From positions 144,456,998 to 144,520,997 of the forward strand of contig NC_079211.1 in the NCBI RefSeq assembly GCF_029633865.1: a stretch of DNA of 64,000 nucleotides, written 5' to 3'. The position numbers and the translations under genes are program-made. Below the pieces are notes generated by a model that was not told where the DNA came from, did not search any database, and was given only the letters and a program-made list of their open reading frames with translations. The stretch comes from Lampris incognitus (Eukaryota > Chordata > Actinopteri > Lampriformes > Lampridae). Shown one piece after another: positions 19,538 to 32,418 of this stretch. How positions within the stretch are numbered: position 1 is the first letter of the stretch; the number at the start of each line of letters is the position of its first letter.

Positions 19538-20989
19538 GTAAGAGCATTTCCCAGTCTATTTACCACGTGTTTCCTATATAACGTTGTGCTGTCACGTATT
19601 TATCTATGCATGCATGTGATGGGGACATATTTCCCACGGAGGCGGGTACAGACTTGCGCTAATGAGGACTGTCTGTGCCCTGATTTGTGGACTTGACGTG
19701 ATTGTTTCGTGATAAACCCAGACAAGGATAACGTGTCTCGGACCTAAGATAACATTTTCGATGGATTCCTCATATCCAACTTTACCTGATAGCTGGTTAT
19801 GTTTTGCATAAAAACCAATTGAGCACCCCCCCCCCAGTCCGTCATAGGCTCAATTAAACACGACTACCCACGTCATCTCATATTAAAGACATTTATTGCA
19901 TGCTTTTTTTCCCCTACCTCATTCAGGTCTTGCTGAGGGAGTGGGAATATTTAGGCCATATCCCTTCCTGAACCTAGCATCGCTGTTCCCAGAGCAGGCT
20001 GGAAGGAGCAGTGTTTAATTGGCTGACGTGCAGCCAGGTCAGTCTGGAGACCTATAGCGGTTCGTCTGGCGCTTCTCTTTGATGGGAGACAAGTGATGTT
20101 ACGGTTGTGCCCTGCCTGCCCAGCTTGCTATAATGAACGCATATATAGTCACCAGATCACAGCTGGATTTAATAGTTGTCTCCGAACAGAAGAAAAGCGC
20201 CTCTGTTTTACGTCAGTTCGTTATTTCTGCTGCTTTCTTAGATAAGACGGTCGACTCGGGACGAAAACCACAATTCCGCCCGAGCGGCGTCTTTACGTGG
20301 CAGAGTGCGGACCCAGAATGATCCGCTTTTTCCTCAGACTGACCCCATCGAAGCACTCGTCTCGGCGGCAGTGCTATTCCCGTCATTGTGAAAAGCTTTT
20401 ATAACTGGGTTTCGAGGCTGGTTTCATCCGCTGGCGTGGACCTAACCTACATTTAGTCGATCCAAAGGGAACCAACCACCTTCTAAATCCCACTTACCCT
20501 ACGTTGTCTGAGTGACCGCCGTCGTCCCGTGGCGTTCCTTGTTTGGACAGTCGTGCGTGGAGATGCTCCCGCCTGACAGTTGTCCAGTTTAAAGAGCAGG
20601 GTGACCACGGTCCCCCATGTGCCACGTACCAAACGGTCCTGCACAGCACAGCGGGAGCCTGTTGGAGGGTTAACACGTCATAAAGGTGCAGGGCTGACAT
20701 GATGGATTTATATTTGTAGTCACACCGTGTATCCCATTTTCCTTATTTTGATACCAATCACAAATAACCCCCGCACTCTTGGGGAGTAGCGGGCCGGGTC
20801 TTTGCTTGGAGCGTCACCGTAGACATGATAAGACCACCAACGGAGGGGAGAATATTTATTTTGGGTGTTTTCTGTGACCGGACACCGTTTCCCGAAAAGC
20901 AAAACACATTAGCTCACCTGTCAGATAGCTAACATTTCCTTAAAGTCCTCTAAAACCAACAAAAAAGAAACCGTATTATCGCCTGATGA

Positions 20990-20991
<2 letters not shown>

Positions 20992-21025
<34 letters not shown>
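20992..21025. repeat. (TA)n microsatellite
   Basis: Uninterrupted TA dinucleotides of about 17 units. Confidence 0.95.
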
Positions 21026-21028
<3 letters not shown>

Positions 21029-22523
21029 TCATCTTTTTTTTTAAATTTTGTCAATTTCTGACAGATTTTCACACCAGTGATCATTCTGTACCAAAAAAAA
21101 AAAACCATGCCATCGTCCTTTCTATTAACCGTGAGGTGTATCCCGGTGCCATTTCTGTCAGGGATTCCTGAAAAAAAAATGTGTACATTTTTTTCCCTTC
21201 TCTTCTTATCCTTCATCTTAACACAATCCAAAAAAGGGCTCCAAGCAGCAACAACCCACACCCTCTATACCGACTGCATATACTTAAGGATCGTGAGGAT
21301 CGTGCCATCATCTCTCTCTCCCTCCCCGCCTGGGGTTTGGTTCTTTGCCCGTAACCTCGTTAAGAAACTCGTTTTTAGCAACGCAGCCGTTGTACGGACC
21401 CCACGTTGGTTCTCGCGTAGGTTGCTTCCCGGTTTAGACTCATTATCCGTAATCGTCTTAAGGATGATCCACTCCGGGTCCCATGCCTCGGTGCTCTGGC
21501 ACGGATCCAGCGGCAGCTCTTCACCAACCCCCCCCCCACCCCCCCCGGCGGTCCTGCTGCTGCTGCTGCCGGTGCCCTTAAGCAAACAAGGGCCCCCGCG
21601 CCACGAAAGAAAGGTGGCATACAAAACATACAGAATACTGCTCTAAACCTGCCCCCGAAAGGGGAAATGTGACTAACGCAGATGGATTAAACGACAATCG
21701 TATAATCGCATCTGTTTAATTGTGAGGCTCTACCCCGGGGGTATTTTGTGCAGGAGGTTGTAATTGGGACCGTCGTTTGTTAAGCTCGCCGGCACAACAA
21801 CATGTAACCCCCCCCCACCCCCCCCCAGCTAAGAGAGCGAGGTTAACGAGTATTGACAGGTCCGGTCATGTTTGCCATCGTGATATCCTCACAGTTTTTC
21901 CCAAATATCTCAGAGGCTAATTTACTAAACGGCAACACTTTAGACTCGGAGGGGGCGGCGGGGGGGAGGGGGGGTGTGGTGGTTTGTCTTTTGAATCAGA
22001 TCCAGTTAAGCGCCGCTAATCCTGCATTTTCAGTTCGAATCTTTGACTGCCCGTCATTCGACGCCCGGCGTTTGAATCCGTCGTATTGGATCAAGCGCGG
22101 AGGATTTGTTTGGCTTTGTGTGGGGATGAATTCAGTCGCCGTGTATGTTCTAGGAAAAAAAGGGGGATAGCGGAGCGTAAATAGAGAAATAAATAAATAA
22201 AGCCCAGTTTGCTGCTGTTTTGATGGAGGGCGTCTCACGGCCCCTCTGGTGCTCCTCTGAGATGAGGACTCGGTTCTTCAGTCGCCGAGTCAAAAGACGG
22301 TGTTTGCCCCCCTGTGACGATGTGTATTGTTGGTATAATGTCACATAATATCTCCAGAAAGGCTCATCCGCCTGCATTAATTGCCTCTTTTCTGCGGGTT
22401 TGACCTCGCATTCAGTTTAATGAAATTTCATTAAGCGAGCTGATGGGATTAGATCTATGTAAAAGCTTTAAATGGAGGGAGAGAGGCGGGGTGGGTTTGG
22501 GGGCATTTGGCAGTGACGGCGTT

Positions 22524-22549
22524 TGTGTGTGTGTGTGTGTGTGTGTGTG
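22524..22549. repeat. (GT)n microsatellite followed by poly-G
   Basis: About 13 GT units, then a GGCGGGGGGGGGG run. Confidence 0.95.
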
Positions 22550-23814
22550 GCGGGGGGGGGGGAGGCGTCCGCTCATTGTAATAATTGATAAATATGCTGA
22601 TGCAGTGCTTGTGGTTTTTCTCATCAGCACATAGGGGTGTTAGAACAGAGGACCCCCTCGTGAATCTGTCTGGGGGTTTTTTACAACCGGTGCTGAACAA
22701 CAGTACACTCAGCAACCAGATATGATGCAGGAGGACGAAGAAGAAGAAGAGGAAGAAAGGCAGCATGACGCTAACGCATGACAGGCTCTAGACTTCAGCG
22801 GCACTCTTTAACAGGCGGGTTGCGTGTCATCGAGGCAATCCGTCTTGAGGAAAATGTCAACATGCAGGTTTTCACGTCGCACCACAGGGAAATAATCGGT
22901 AACCTTGAGATTCAATTAACAGGAGAAAAGGAAGTTTGCATTCAGCCCCCACTGTAAAGGGAACGCCGTCGAATCGTTCAAGACTAAAGGATGGTTAGGG
23001 CGTTATGTTCTCATTACTACACTACATTAAATGTGCTGTAAAGGAGGATCTGAGATTGCGTTGTAAAAATATAATAGTCTAGGTGTAAATCGAGCCGGGC
23101 TGCAGATGTCCGACATCAGCAGTCATTTTGGAGGAGGCCGACATCAGATGTTCCTCCCTAACAAATAATAAAGTCCTCTTGTTCCCCGTTAGCGGTTTCT
23201 ATGAGTCTGGGCAAATTCACCCTGCATTTTATTGTGCGAGCGGCTGATTTTCACAGTTGCCTTCGTGATGAAATTTGTTGCAGACTTAGCACAATAAGGA
23301 GAGGGTTAGAGCGATACGTCAGCTGCAAAACACGGTCAGAAACATGAATCACAAAATTACAAGTGTAAGCTGGGTATATTTGCGCTACTGTGCCTATGTG
23401 AGGCGCGCTAACCAATTTCAGCGAGGAATTAGGGGTAAAAATATGGCATGCATGAAGAGAAATGGGATTTTGCTGGTACCAGGACCTGTAACTCAACCTT
23501 TAAAAAAATCTAAAGGTGCAAATTCATTCAGATATGACTGAACCATTACAGTTTCTCCTGATACCGCCGCCTCTGTGGGTTTGTTCAGAGCAACCTAAGA
23601 TTGTTATGTTACGCAGCTTGAAGGACTGGAGAAAGTATTGATTTCCATTTTTATTTTTTTAATTAATTCCAGGTATATGTTTAATATGACTCGTAACACA
23701 TATAAATACATTTTTTACTTTTTACAGTTTTTCAGAGGCCCTATTATGGATGTTATTAGTGTGTGAGCCTTCTCTGTGTGTTATACTTTTTTTTTGTGTG
23801 GATTTTTTTCTTCC

Positions 23815-24137
23815 TTTTTCTCCCCAATTGTATCCGGCCAATTACCCCCACTCTTCCGAGCTGCCCCGGTCGCTGGTCCACCCCCTCTACCGATCCGGGG
23901 AGGGCTGCAGACTACCACATGCCTCCTCCGATACATGTGGAGTCGCCAGCTGCTTCTTTTCACCTGACAGTGAGGAGTTTTGCCAGGGGAGGGGGACGTA
24001 GCGCATGGGAGGATCACGCTATTCCCCCCCCCAGTTCCCCCTCAACCCTGAACAGACACCCCGAGTAACACGGGGATGCGAACTGGCGATCCCCGCGTTG
24101 GTAGGGAGTGGAATAGACTGCTAGCTACCTGGACGCC
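23815..24137 (-). mobile_element. tRNA-derived SINE (family A), internally deleted
   Basis: Reading right to left: GGCGTCCAGGTAGCTAGCAG (A-box region), then GATCGCCAGTTCGCATCCCC (B box) and the body with GTCTGCAGCCCTCCCCGG, ending CCGGATACAATTGGGGAGAA at the A-rich 3' end. Compared with the other family A copies, about 130 bp of the body after the tRNA head is missing. Confidence 0.8.
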
Positions 24138-24139
24138 TT

Positions 24140-24409
24140 CGTTATACTTTGATATAACAATGTGTGTACTGCGTCAGACTCTTTCAAGACTGTTAATGTG
24201 ATGTTTTCATCTAGTTGCACTCACTAGCTAGCCATGTAGATCCAATGCCTTGTTGAGTTCTGATCTCGCCAATGACATGAAGAAGTCATTCCGTGATGAA
24301 ATTGTTAGAGAGAGCGATCAAAGTGGAGATAAGACACTTTTAAAGGTGCACCTCCCTCCCTTCACCCCACCCCCACTCCTCACGCCGTCGTGTTCTTGGC
24401 TATTATGTC
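24140..24409. other. Flank between SINE and LINE
   Basis: A short open frame (DEIVRESDQSGDK) is present but not recognisable. It could be upstream LINE sequence. Confidence 0.35.
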
Positions 24410-27105
24410 CTTTGGTTCGGTTGGAATATTACATTAGTAACGTATTCAAAGAAAAAGACACCGATAAAGCTTACGAGTCATTAAACATATTTCAATCCTT
24501 ATATGACAAAAATTGCCCAATGGAACAGTTCAACAGTTAACAGAAACATAACGATAGTCCATGGATCACAAAGGGACTGCGTAGTGCTTGTCATAAAAAA
24601 GCTCTATAAAGAATTCCTAAAGCACAGAACCACTGAAGCAGAAATAAAATACAAAAAATATAAAAACAAACTAACATTATGAGGGTATGTAAGAAGGAAT
24701 ACTACAATAAAGAATTAGAGACCAGTAAAAACAACACCAAAGGTATATGGAAAGTGTTGAGCAGTATTATTAGAAATGGATCTAGCAGCCCAAGCTGCCG
24801 TCAATACTTTACAGATAATGATAAGACTATAAATAACACGGAAGACGTGGTCAATGGCCTCCACAGATTCTTTGTAAATGTGGGCCCAAAACTGGCAGAA
24901 AAAAAATCAATGACGCACAAACAATCACAGAGGGGAATGACAGTGATTATGGGGACAGAAATCCAAGTTCCATTTTTCTTAGCGGGGTAGTAGAGAAGGA
25001 AATCGTGGACATTGTAAACAAATGCGAGAACAAAAAAACAAAAAAAATCAACTGACTGGAGTGATACTGATATGACAATAATTAAATAATCGAAGGTATT
25101 GCAAAACCACTAAGCCACATCTATACCATGTCCTGTCAAGCTGGTAAAGTTCCAAGCAAAATGAAAATCGCAAAAGTTATACCCTTATACAAAACCAGAG
25201 ATAGACACCAATTTACAAACTGCAGACCGATTTCGTTGTTGTCACAATTCTCCAAAATACTGGTAAAACTATTTGCTGCTAGACTAGACCAGTTCATTAA
25301 GAAGCTCAGTCTGCTGACTGATAGCCAGTACGGGTTTCGACCAAACAGATCGACATCTCTGGTGCTCACTGAATTAATTGAATAACTATTTGCATTGACC
25401 AAAAAAGTTTGCCGTGGGGATATATGTAGATCTAAAAAAGCTTTTGACACTGTTGACCATAATAGAGTAACAGATAACTTGGAAAGGTATGGTATCCGAG
25501 GGGTGGTGCAGAACTGGCTAGGAAGCTGTTTAAGTAACAGGCAGCAGTTTGTAAAGATAGGCAAACACAAATTGTCACGCATGGACATTGCTTGTGGTGT
25601 ACCCCAGGGGCCGGTGTTAGGTCCAAAACTGTTCATTCCGTACTTAAGTGCTGTATGCAAGATATCAAAAATATGGAAATGTTTTATTTGCGGATGACAC
25701 ATTTTATTTTGTTCTGGTGAGAATTTACAGCAGCTTTTGGAGGTGACCACAATAGAAATGGAAAAATTAAAATGGTGGTTAGACAGAAACAGATTACACT
25801 TAAATCTGGACAAAACAAAGTTTATGCTATTTGGAAATCATAAGATAAACACCAAAGTAAAAAGCAGTGATTGACAAAGTCCAACTAGAAAGAGTATATG
25901 AAAATAAGTTCCGAGGCGTTAGCATAGCGGTCTATTCTGTTGCCTACCAACACGGGGATCGCCGGTTCGAACCCCCCGTGTTACAATCGGCCGTGTCTGC
26001 AGGTGGGAAGCCAGATGTGGGTATGTGTCTTGGTTGCTGCACTAGCGCCTCCTCTGGTTGGTTGGGGCGCCTGTTCAGGGGGGAGGGGGAACATGGGAAA
26101 AGCAAGTCACATTTTGGATCATAAATCATTGTACATTTTGTATTGTTCATTTATTTCGCCATATCTGATCTACTGTGTGGTGGTATGGGGTAACACCCAC
26201 AAAACCAACCTACAACCATTATGTGTACTACAAAAAAGAGCCATAAGGATAGTTGTAATGTAGGATATGGTGAACACACCGGCAAGCTCTTTTTAAAGTC
26301 AAGTGCCTTGAAGTTCAGGGATTTAGTAGAATTTAACACAACACAAGTAATGTTCAAAGCAAGAAACAATCTCCTACCGAGTAATATACAAAAAGTATTG
26401 TCAGGTAGAGAAGGGGAATATAATCTGAGAGGGAAATTAAACTTCAAGAAATGATGTGTTGGTTCAGCTTTGAAGAGCATGGGGCATTTCAGTCTGTGGG
26501 GTAAAATTGTGGACCAGTCTGAGGTGGAACTCAAACAAAGTCCAAACATTGCGCGGTTCAAGAAGAAGCACAAAGGTCTGATTATCGAGAGATATGGGGA
26601 CCATGGAGAGTTGTGTTAACTGTCGTAAGTTTTATTTATCTCTAAACATTTCTTATTACTTTTTTCCCCCCATTTTTCTCTCTGTGACACCGAGTGGATA
26701 TTTGGGTTGTACGTAGCACCGAGAGCTGTTTATTCTTGGCACATGACATTAGGATGTGTTTTTCTTTTCTTTTCCTTCTCTCATGTGTTTCAATGTTGAT
26801 TTTTTTTCTCTTACTGTTCACTGTAGGTGAGTTTGTATTGTGCAGCGCAATTCACATTGAATGTTAACTACGCAGTACAGTGGGAATTGAGTTTGAGATG
26901 TACAGTAGCTGAATTAACTCATGAGTAGGTGAGAAGCGGTAGGAAAAAATAAGTGTACACTTCCTCCTACTCCTTTTCCACAACATGTAACAAATAATCT
27001 GATGCATATGGAGATTTGTTCACCGAGTTTGATGTGTGGCCTTGTTGATCACTCCAGATTATTGGCAATGGCTCATCTGTATGTTATATCCTGCTTATTT
27101 ACATC
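24410..27105 (+). mobile_element. Jockey-superfamily LINE, reverse transcriptase plus 3' UTR, inactive
   Basis: Broken frames in order: KDTDKAYESLNIFQSLYDKN, SPWITKGLRSACHKK, EFLKHRTTEAEIKYKKYKNK and RVCKKEYYNKELETSKNNTK upstream of the polymerase; then reverse transcriptase motifs KIAKVIPLYKTRDRHQFTNC with RPISLLSQFSKIL, LTDSQYGFRPNRSTS, KKAFDTVDHNRV (motif A), ACGVPQGPVLGPKLF (motif B) and FADDT (motif C). After a SINE insertion (25912-26100) the C-terminus resumes as HILDHKSLYILYCSFISPYL and ends near 26620. A roughly 480-bp 3' UTR follows, with further copies at 1415 and 13146. The catalytic FADD is intact, but many stops and frameshifts kill the protein. Confidence 0.85.
25912..26100 (+). 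mobile_element. tRNA-derived SINE family A, 3'-truncated, inside the LINE
   Basis: tRNA-like head on the plus strand: GCGTTAGCATAGCGGTCTAT (A box) and CGCCGGTTCGAACCCCCC (B box). The family body follows (GGGAAGCCAGATGTGGGTAT, TAGCGCCTCCTCTGGT) and stops at about 26095. It splits the LINE frame between ENKF and SHILDHK. Confidence 0.85.
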
Positions 27106-27106
27106 T

Positions 27107-27230
27107 TCTTCTTCTTCTTTCTGCTTGTTCCCTGTTTCTGGTGGGTCGCCACAGTGGATTTGATAGTGTCCATTGGTACCCTGTGAGGGCACAGCGCTGA
27201 TGGCGGTCGTTGTTAACCCGGGCTTATATA
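27107..27230 (-). mobile_element. Possible RTE-type LINE 3' end scrap
   Basis: (CTT)n followed by TTGTTCCCTGTTTCTGGTGG and GTCGCCACAGTGGAT. This is the usual antisense 3' end (tail GAAGAAG) of fish RTE-like LINEs. Too short to be sure. Confidence 0.4.
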
Positions 27231-27320
27231 CAAGGTCGAAAAAAAATCATCCTTCATTCATTCATTCGTGTTCAGCTTGGTGAGGAGCTATTTCTTCGAT
27301 CTGCTGAGTGACCTAAATCC

Positions 27321-27684
27321 ATCCATCCGTCCGTCCATCCATTATCCAAACCGTTTATCCTGCTGTCAGGGTCGCGGGGATGCTGGAGCCTACCCCAGCA
27401 GTCATTGGGTGGCAGGCGGGGAGACGCCCTGGACAGGCTGCCAGGCCATCACAGGGCCCACACACACATTCATACCTAGGGGCAATTTAGTACGGCCGAT
27501 TCACCTGACCTACATGTCTTTGGACTCTGGGGGGAAGCAGGAGCCCCCAGAGGAAACCCACGCAGACTCCACACAGAGGAAGACCCGGGACGACCCCCAA
27601 GGTTGGACTACCTCGGGGTTCAAACCCAGAACCTTCTTGCTGTTAGGCGACCGACCGCACTACCCACTGCGCCACCATGCCACC
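27321..27684 (-). mobile_element. tRNA-derived SINE family B, full length, (GGAT)n tail
   Basis: On the minus strand: GGTGGCGCAGTGGGTAGTGC head (A box), GGGTTTGAACCCCG (B box), CATGTAGGTCAGGTGAATCG, GGCCTGTCCAGGGCGTCTCC, ending in GGATGGATGGACGG. A perfect 12-bp target duplication TGACCTAAATCC (27309-27320 and 27685-27696) marks both ends. Confidence 0.9.
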
Positions 27685-27696
27685 TGACCTAAATCC

Positions 27697-29165
27697 ATGT
27701 AACGTAATTATAAGCATGCTAGCTGTCCTGCTAACGCTAGCTACCGCACATGCACTAACGCACACGTGTGGCCAGACCGGCTTCCAAAAAAAAAAAAGAC
27801 TAGGGAGTCTGATGTCATTCTCTGCTCAGGACGCGTTACTCCACTATCTTCACATAGCAAATAGTCGGTTCTGCTATATTAATAGTCAAAATCTTGTTTA
27901 TAGCACCTTTAAGGCGTAATTTCTCAGCACATCTTGCAAGACCCTTTTTGGGCAAAAAAAATACAACTAAATAGTTATCTAAATAGTTATCTAAACCCAG
28001 AAAAATGAAGTGCTGACCCCAGCTCACTTTCTGTATGTAGCCTCTGCAAACCCAGGGAAAACCCTGCACTCACTCCAGTGAGTCAAAATGATTTAAAAAA
28101 TATATATATAGCATGAAATATAGAAAGAAAAGGATTTGTGCAAACTGTTTTCCCCTGAATTTTTCAGGGTGTATATTTGCCCTGGCCTGCTAGAGTGGGT
28201 TTTGGGTTTTTGAATGCTGTGTGCTTGGCCAGGGCTCGCCTCCGTTCTCCGCCGGTGGAGAGCTACAAGTCATTCTCATTATTCATGCTTTTTCCCCCCC
28301 TAATAATCACACACAGGTGGTTGGAGAAAAGACTGTCAGTACGTATATCTGAGTGGAACCCTCGATTGTGGAGCTGTCAGCATCTATCAGACACATCCGA
28401 GCTTAATGCATTAGAGGCAATGATGTGACAGGTACATATTGTCAAGGCCCATTGACTTCTCTGTGGTGTGGTTGATTGATTGTCGAAATTATGTTAAAAT
28501 AGGAGTCCCGCACCTCTGCAGTTCAGCGTGGTTTACTCATGCGGCTGACTGCCGAACAGCAGACGTAAAAGTACCAGTGAATTTTGGCTAAGTGATATAT
28601 CATTCCTGTGCTTTCGGCAGTTAGGCCTGCTCGTGAACAATCGCCCACGTCTGCCACAGTCACGGACAAGACAGAATAGTTTATTCTGCTCTATCACTGG
28701 TGATGTGAGACGAATGTGCAGGTTTGTAGACAGTGGAATGGAAAAGCTGGACACGGTTCATGTAGCTCGGTATATGATCTGTTTTGGTGCCGAAGGGAAC
28801 GACCGTAACCTATTAGAGACGACCATTGTGCAAGTCGAAAAAGTGCGTCTACCTTTCACTGCGAGCGCAGAGCAGGTGTCTGTGCTGTGCGTTGTCGTGG
28901 CTGCAGAAGTTGCTGTCTCATATCTCTGGTGTCTGCTTTTGACAAGGACTTATTAATAATATTCACCAATAGGTTTTTTTTGCCAGACAATTAACGAGGG
29001 ACGTCTCAGAGGGAGGTACTTGTTTCTGACAGCAGCCTTGACGTACTGTAACTTCATTATTTTCTACAGCAATTCTGCATAGTTAGAGAGACGAGACGAG
29101 ATGACACTGAAAACCGGTCATTGGCCAGTAGCTAATTACTTGTCAGTTAGAAAATATGGTACACT
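27697..29165. other. Gene-free stretch
   Basis: No exon or repeat family recognised. There is an ATATATAT run at about 28100. Confidence 0.4.
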
Positions 29166-29169
29166 TTTT

Positions 29170-29353
29170 CGGCCCTGTGATGGCCTGGCGGCCTGTCCGG
29201 GGTGTCTCCCTGCCCGCTGCCCAGTGACTGCTGGGATAGGCTCCAGCATCCCCGTGACCCTGAGAGCAGGATAAGCGGTTTGGATAACGGATGGATGGAT
29301 GGATGGATGGATGGATGGATGGATGGATGGATGGATGGATGGATGGATGGATG
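29170..29353 (+). mobile_element. SINE family B, 5'-truncated, with long (GGAT)n tail
   Basis: Begins at CGGCCCTGTGATGGCCTGGC, continues GGGATAGGCTCCAGCATCCC and ends in about 16 GGAT units (29287-29353). The tRNA head is missing. The expanded tail gives the long His-Pro-Ser-Ile frames on the other strand, which are not genes. Confidence 0.88.
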
Positions 29354-29355
29354 GA

Positions 29356-30269
29356 GGGTTCCCTTTTTTACATTTGAAATTTGTTGCAGTGAGTACGAGA
29401 TTTGATGCATCTTTGCCCCATTTCACTAAACGCTATAACGGAAATAAATGTCTTAACTGACTATTGAATTGTTCCGTCGTTACAACTCGAGCTTAATGTT
29501 TAAAGCTTAATGAAATTGGCTTGAAGTATTCTGTGACCACTGGCTAGGTGGTTCTTAGTGTAATTGGAAAGCCAGTGTGTGTGTTCGTCCCCAATCAGCG
29601 CTGACACAATCAAAGGCACCCAATCAGTGTGAAAGTAATGGCCACCTCAGAGTACAATCAGCGTACAACTTTGTCTCATAAAAGAGGCTTGAACTTAATG
29701 AACTCCGCTGAGTCAACCGAACTATTCTCCACACCGAGACAAAGAATCTGGAGCAGATAAACTCTTTGGGCAGAAAAGAAATGTTCTCAAGTAATGGGTT
29801 TGTATTTTCTATATCTGATTCTATTGAAACCGCCGTATGGTCTAATAGGAAAATTCCTAAACATTGTATTAGTCCCAACAGTCAGTAATACAAATAACAA
29901 AAAATAAAATCTGGTGAGTCATTTGAGACTGCACCCAAAAAAAACAAAAAAACAAAAAAAAACTTGAAATTACTGAAAGGAGGTTTTGTGTCTCAATATC
30001 ACATTTGAGCGAAACCTTGAGAACGGCCGTTATGCCAAAGAAGCTGCGACGAAGTCATTTGTGAGGAGCACTCCATTATGGAATGTGAACACACGCCGAT
30101 AAGAAATGTTCTGTCTCTTTGCCCAACTATTAGTGAGGGCACGCTTGTCATCAGGGGTGTAATTTTCGGCAACTTTCAATGGAGCCTTATAAAAGAAATG
30201 AAAATATTATGTTGCGTTCCCTTAGTTTTCCGTTTGTTCTGTCAACGCAACAGAGCTATTCCCTAAATT
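29356..30269. other. Gene-free stretch
   Basis: Nothing recognised. A-rich run at 29938-29960. Confidence 0.4.
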
Positions 30270-30452
30270 CTCTGCACCACTGCACTTTATCACGTCTTAT
30301 TATGCCTGTAAAAGTCAATCTTTGTGTGTATATCTGAAGATTGTTGTGTTGTTATTCTGTGTTAAGTACACTGAGAGAGCCACGAAACCGGAGGCGAATT
30401 CCATGTAGTGCAAACCTACATGGCCAATAAACATGATTCTGATTCTGAAATG
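30270..30452 (+). mobile_element. LINE 3' end fragment with (ATTCTG)n tail
   Basis: TTGTGTGTATATCTG, TTAAGTACACTGAGAG, AACCGGAGGCGAATTCC and GGCCAATAAACATGATTCTG, followed by a second ATTCTG. This is the characteristic 3' UTR and tail of a fish CR1/Rex1-like LINE. Coding sequence absent. Confidence 0.55.
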
Positions 30453-30614
30453 TGTTTACTTCCTACTCAAGGTAGATAGTCTCCTTTGTAGCGCTGTGGC
30501 ATGCGTTATGTCTTTCATGATAGTAAGCCGCCAAGTCAGAGTCCACGTGTGTGCAAATCTATTCGGCTAATACAACAGTTTCTGACTCTGAGTCTGAGTT
30601 GCATACATATCTAA

Positions 30615-30854
30615 TGCCCCTTTTCCACTACGTGGTACTGACTCGGCTCGGCTCGACTCGCAGTGTCGTTTTCCGTTACTGTAACAGTACCCCCCTCAGT
30701 GTAGCTGGTCTGCGTTGATTTTGGTACCCGCTCCGGTCTTTTTGGAACCTCGACGAAAGTGGTGACAGTTACCAAAATGCCGGAACTTTCCAGTAATGGA
30801 AAACGAAAAACTCGGAGTCAAGTTGAGCCGGTACCGTGTAGTGGAAAAGGGGTA
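30615..30854. mobile_element. Short non-autonomous DNA transposon (MITE-like)
   Basis: Inverted ends: TGCCCCTTTTCCACTACGTG at the left and GTAGTGGAAAAGGGGTA at the right, with GGTAC just inside both. Interior GC-balanced, with GACTCGGCTCGGCTCG words. No target duplication is clear, so the superfamily (hAT or PIF/Harbinger) is open. Confidence 0.7.
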
Positions 30855-30857
30855 TAG

Positions 30858-32225
30858 AAGTATTGTGATGTGACGTTTTTTTTTTTTTTTCTTACTGTCC
30901 AGCGTGATGACTCGCCCCCTGCTGTCCAACAGCCTCTGGTACGCTGTGTTTGATTGCTTGGAGTGGTCATCCCACTCCGTTGTTGTTTTTTCACATGCCA
31001 GGGGACATGGAGCTGATGACGGGGGCGGAGGCTGTCTGGTCGGAGTGCAAACGGTGTGACAACACTGAGTCATTGGCCCTCCAGCAACACCACCGGGGAG
31101 CTCGGCGGGGAGGCTGTGCTGGCAGTGGGCATCACGCCACCGGGGTCCTCTTTGCACTGCTATCTGTTCCTGCAGATTTCCCACCCTTAGGACCTCTATT
31201 TAACAACAGCTGAACAGGGCCTCCGCAGTAGGTGGAGAAGGACTGATCTTGGCGATAACGGTGGATTAGTGGCCAAAAATGATTACCGTTTCAACTAAAA
31301 TTTAGAATAATACCGGATAATGTTAATGTGTCGCCGAAGACAGTTTTTTTCCCCCCACATTGGCTCAGGTGTGTCCCATAAATTTGTACATTTCGATCAG
31401 CCAAAGACAAATTGACATAGCATGGAACATCGTGACAAAGGAGAAGACTCGATCATCAAAAAGGCACATTTAGTTTGCACAGGAGCAGATGTAGAAAGCT
31501 TGCCAAGACTAGAGACAGTGTTGACATTTGGTTTTACAGCCTCTCTGAAGCGTACTGTGACACAATAATACGACTTCTTCCCATTTGTTTAATATTGCGA
31601 TTACATCTCTCTCTCTCTCTCCTGCGACCCCCCCCTTTTTTTTGTTGCATTTACATAGGCCCAGAAGTGCTCCAAGATACTGAAATTATCTTTGTATTGA
31701 AATACTGGAAAGCTGGTGCCCTCAGACGTTTCCCTCCAACTTCCTATTCTCTTGGAAGAGATGTGCAGACACTGTTAAAGGCCTTGATATGATTTGCTCC
31801 AAGGGAACGCTCTCTCTTCCCTTGCTTGCATATTACGTTAAGAAGCAAACAAGTACTTGCCAGGCAGTTCTGGGTACTGCTGGGCTGCATTTGATTGCTA
31901 TTATTATTTCATGTTGGGTCTTTCTCTGTGTTCTCCGAGATCATTGAAGGTTGCTTTGTGAAGGTCGCTGTAATTAGATGTTCTGGGACTCCGTCAACTC
32001 GCTGAATTCAGATTGAAGTAATCTGTACTTTAGCCTCAGTTGTATGTGCCTTGTGAAGGACGGCTAATTTGGCCCACGAGAATGAGGAAATCGCACACTT
32101 TTTGTCAGCTGTCACTTTCCCAAATCAGCCCATACACGGGATCTCTTATTCTCCCGGTATGTTTTTAATGTATAGTCTGGAAGTGACACAAGTGCAGAGA
32201 ATGCTTTTGATGATGTTTGTGTGAA
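30858..32225. other. Gene-free stretch
   Basis: Contains a poly-T run at 30880, a (CT)n tract at 31607-31622 and otherwise unique-looking sequence. Open frames here show no recognisable family. Confidence 0.4.
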
Positions 32226-32230
32226 TATAC

Positions 32231-32263
<33 letters not shown>

Positions 32264-32267
<4 letters not shown>

Positions 32268-32317
32268 GTACAAGGCTGTTTCATATTGCTTATGGCATGA
32301 AACAGGCTTGTACTGTC
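32264..32317. repeat. Perfect-looking hairpin, 21-bp arms
   Basis: Arms 32264-32284 and 32297-32317 (GACAGTACAAG...TTTCAT and its complement, one mismatch) around a 12-nt loop, directly after an (AT)n tract at 32230-32263. The same palindromic unit is a dispersed motif in fish repeats, as far as I recall. Confidence 0.8.
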
Positions 32318-32418
32318 TCATAAAGAATTTACTTGACTCACTGGATTATTTTGCTCCTTATTTGTTGAGCACTTTCCCTACCATTGAGTGCTTCTTTTAA
32401 CAAAGTAAATATATATAT

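Larger units (their letters stand above)
19538..23800. other. Gene-free region, possible first intron
   Basis: No exon or large repeat recognised. Holds a (TA)n tract at 20992-21025, C-rich runs at 21530-21545 and 21810-21828, and a (GT)n tract at 22524-22549. Several open frames here lack any family resemblance. Confidence 0.45.

Noticed and set aside
25912..26000. Functional tRNA gene
   Set aside because: Clear A and B boxes, but no cloverleaf acceptor stem; the sequence continues into the SINE body shared by six copies.
29136..29426. Open frames full of His-Pro-Ser-Ile repeats
   Set aside because: They are translations of the (GGAT)n SINE tail and the SINE body, not a gene.
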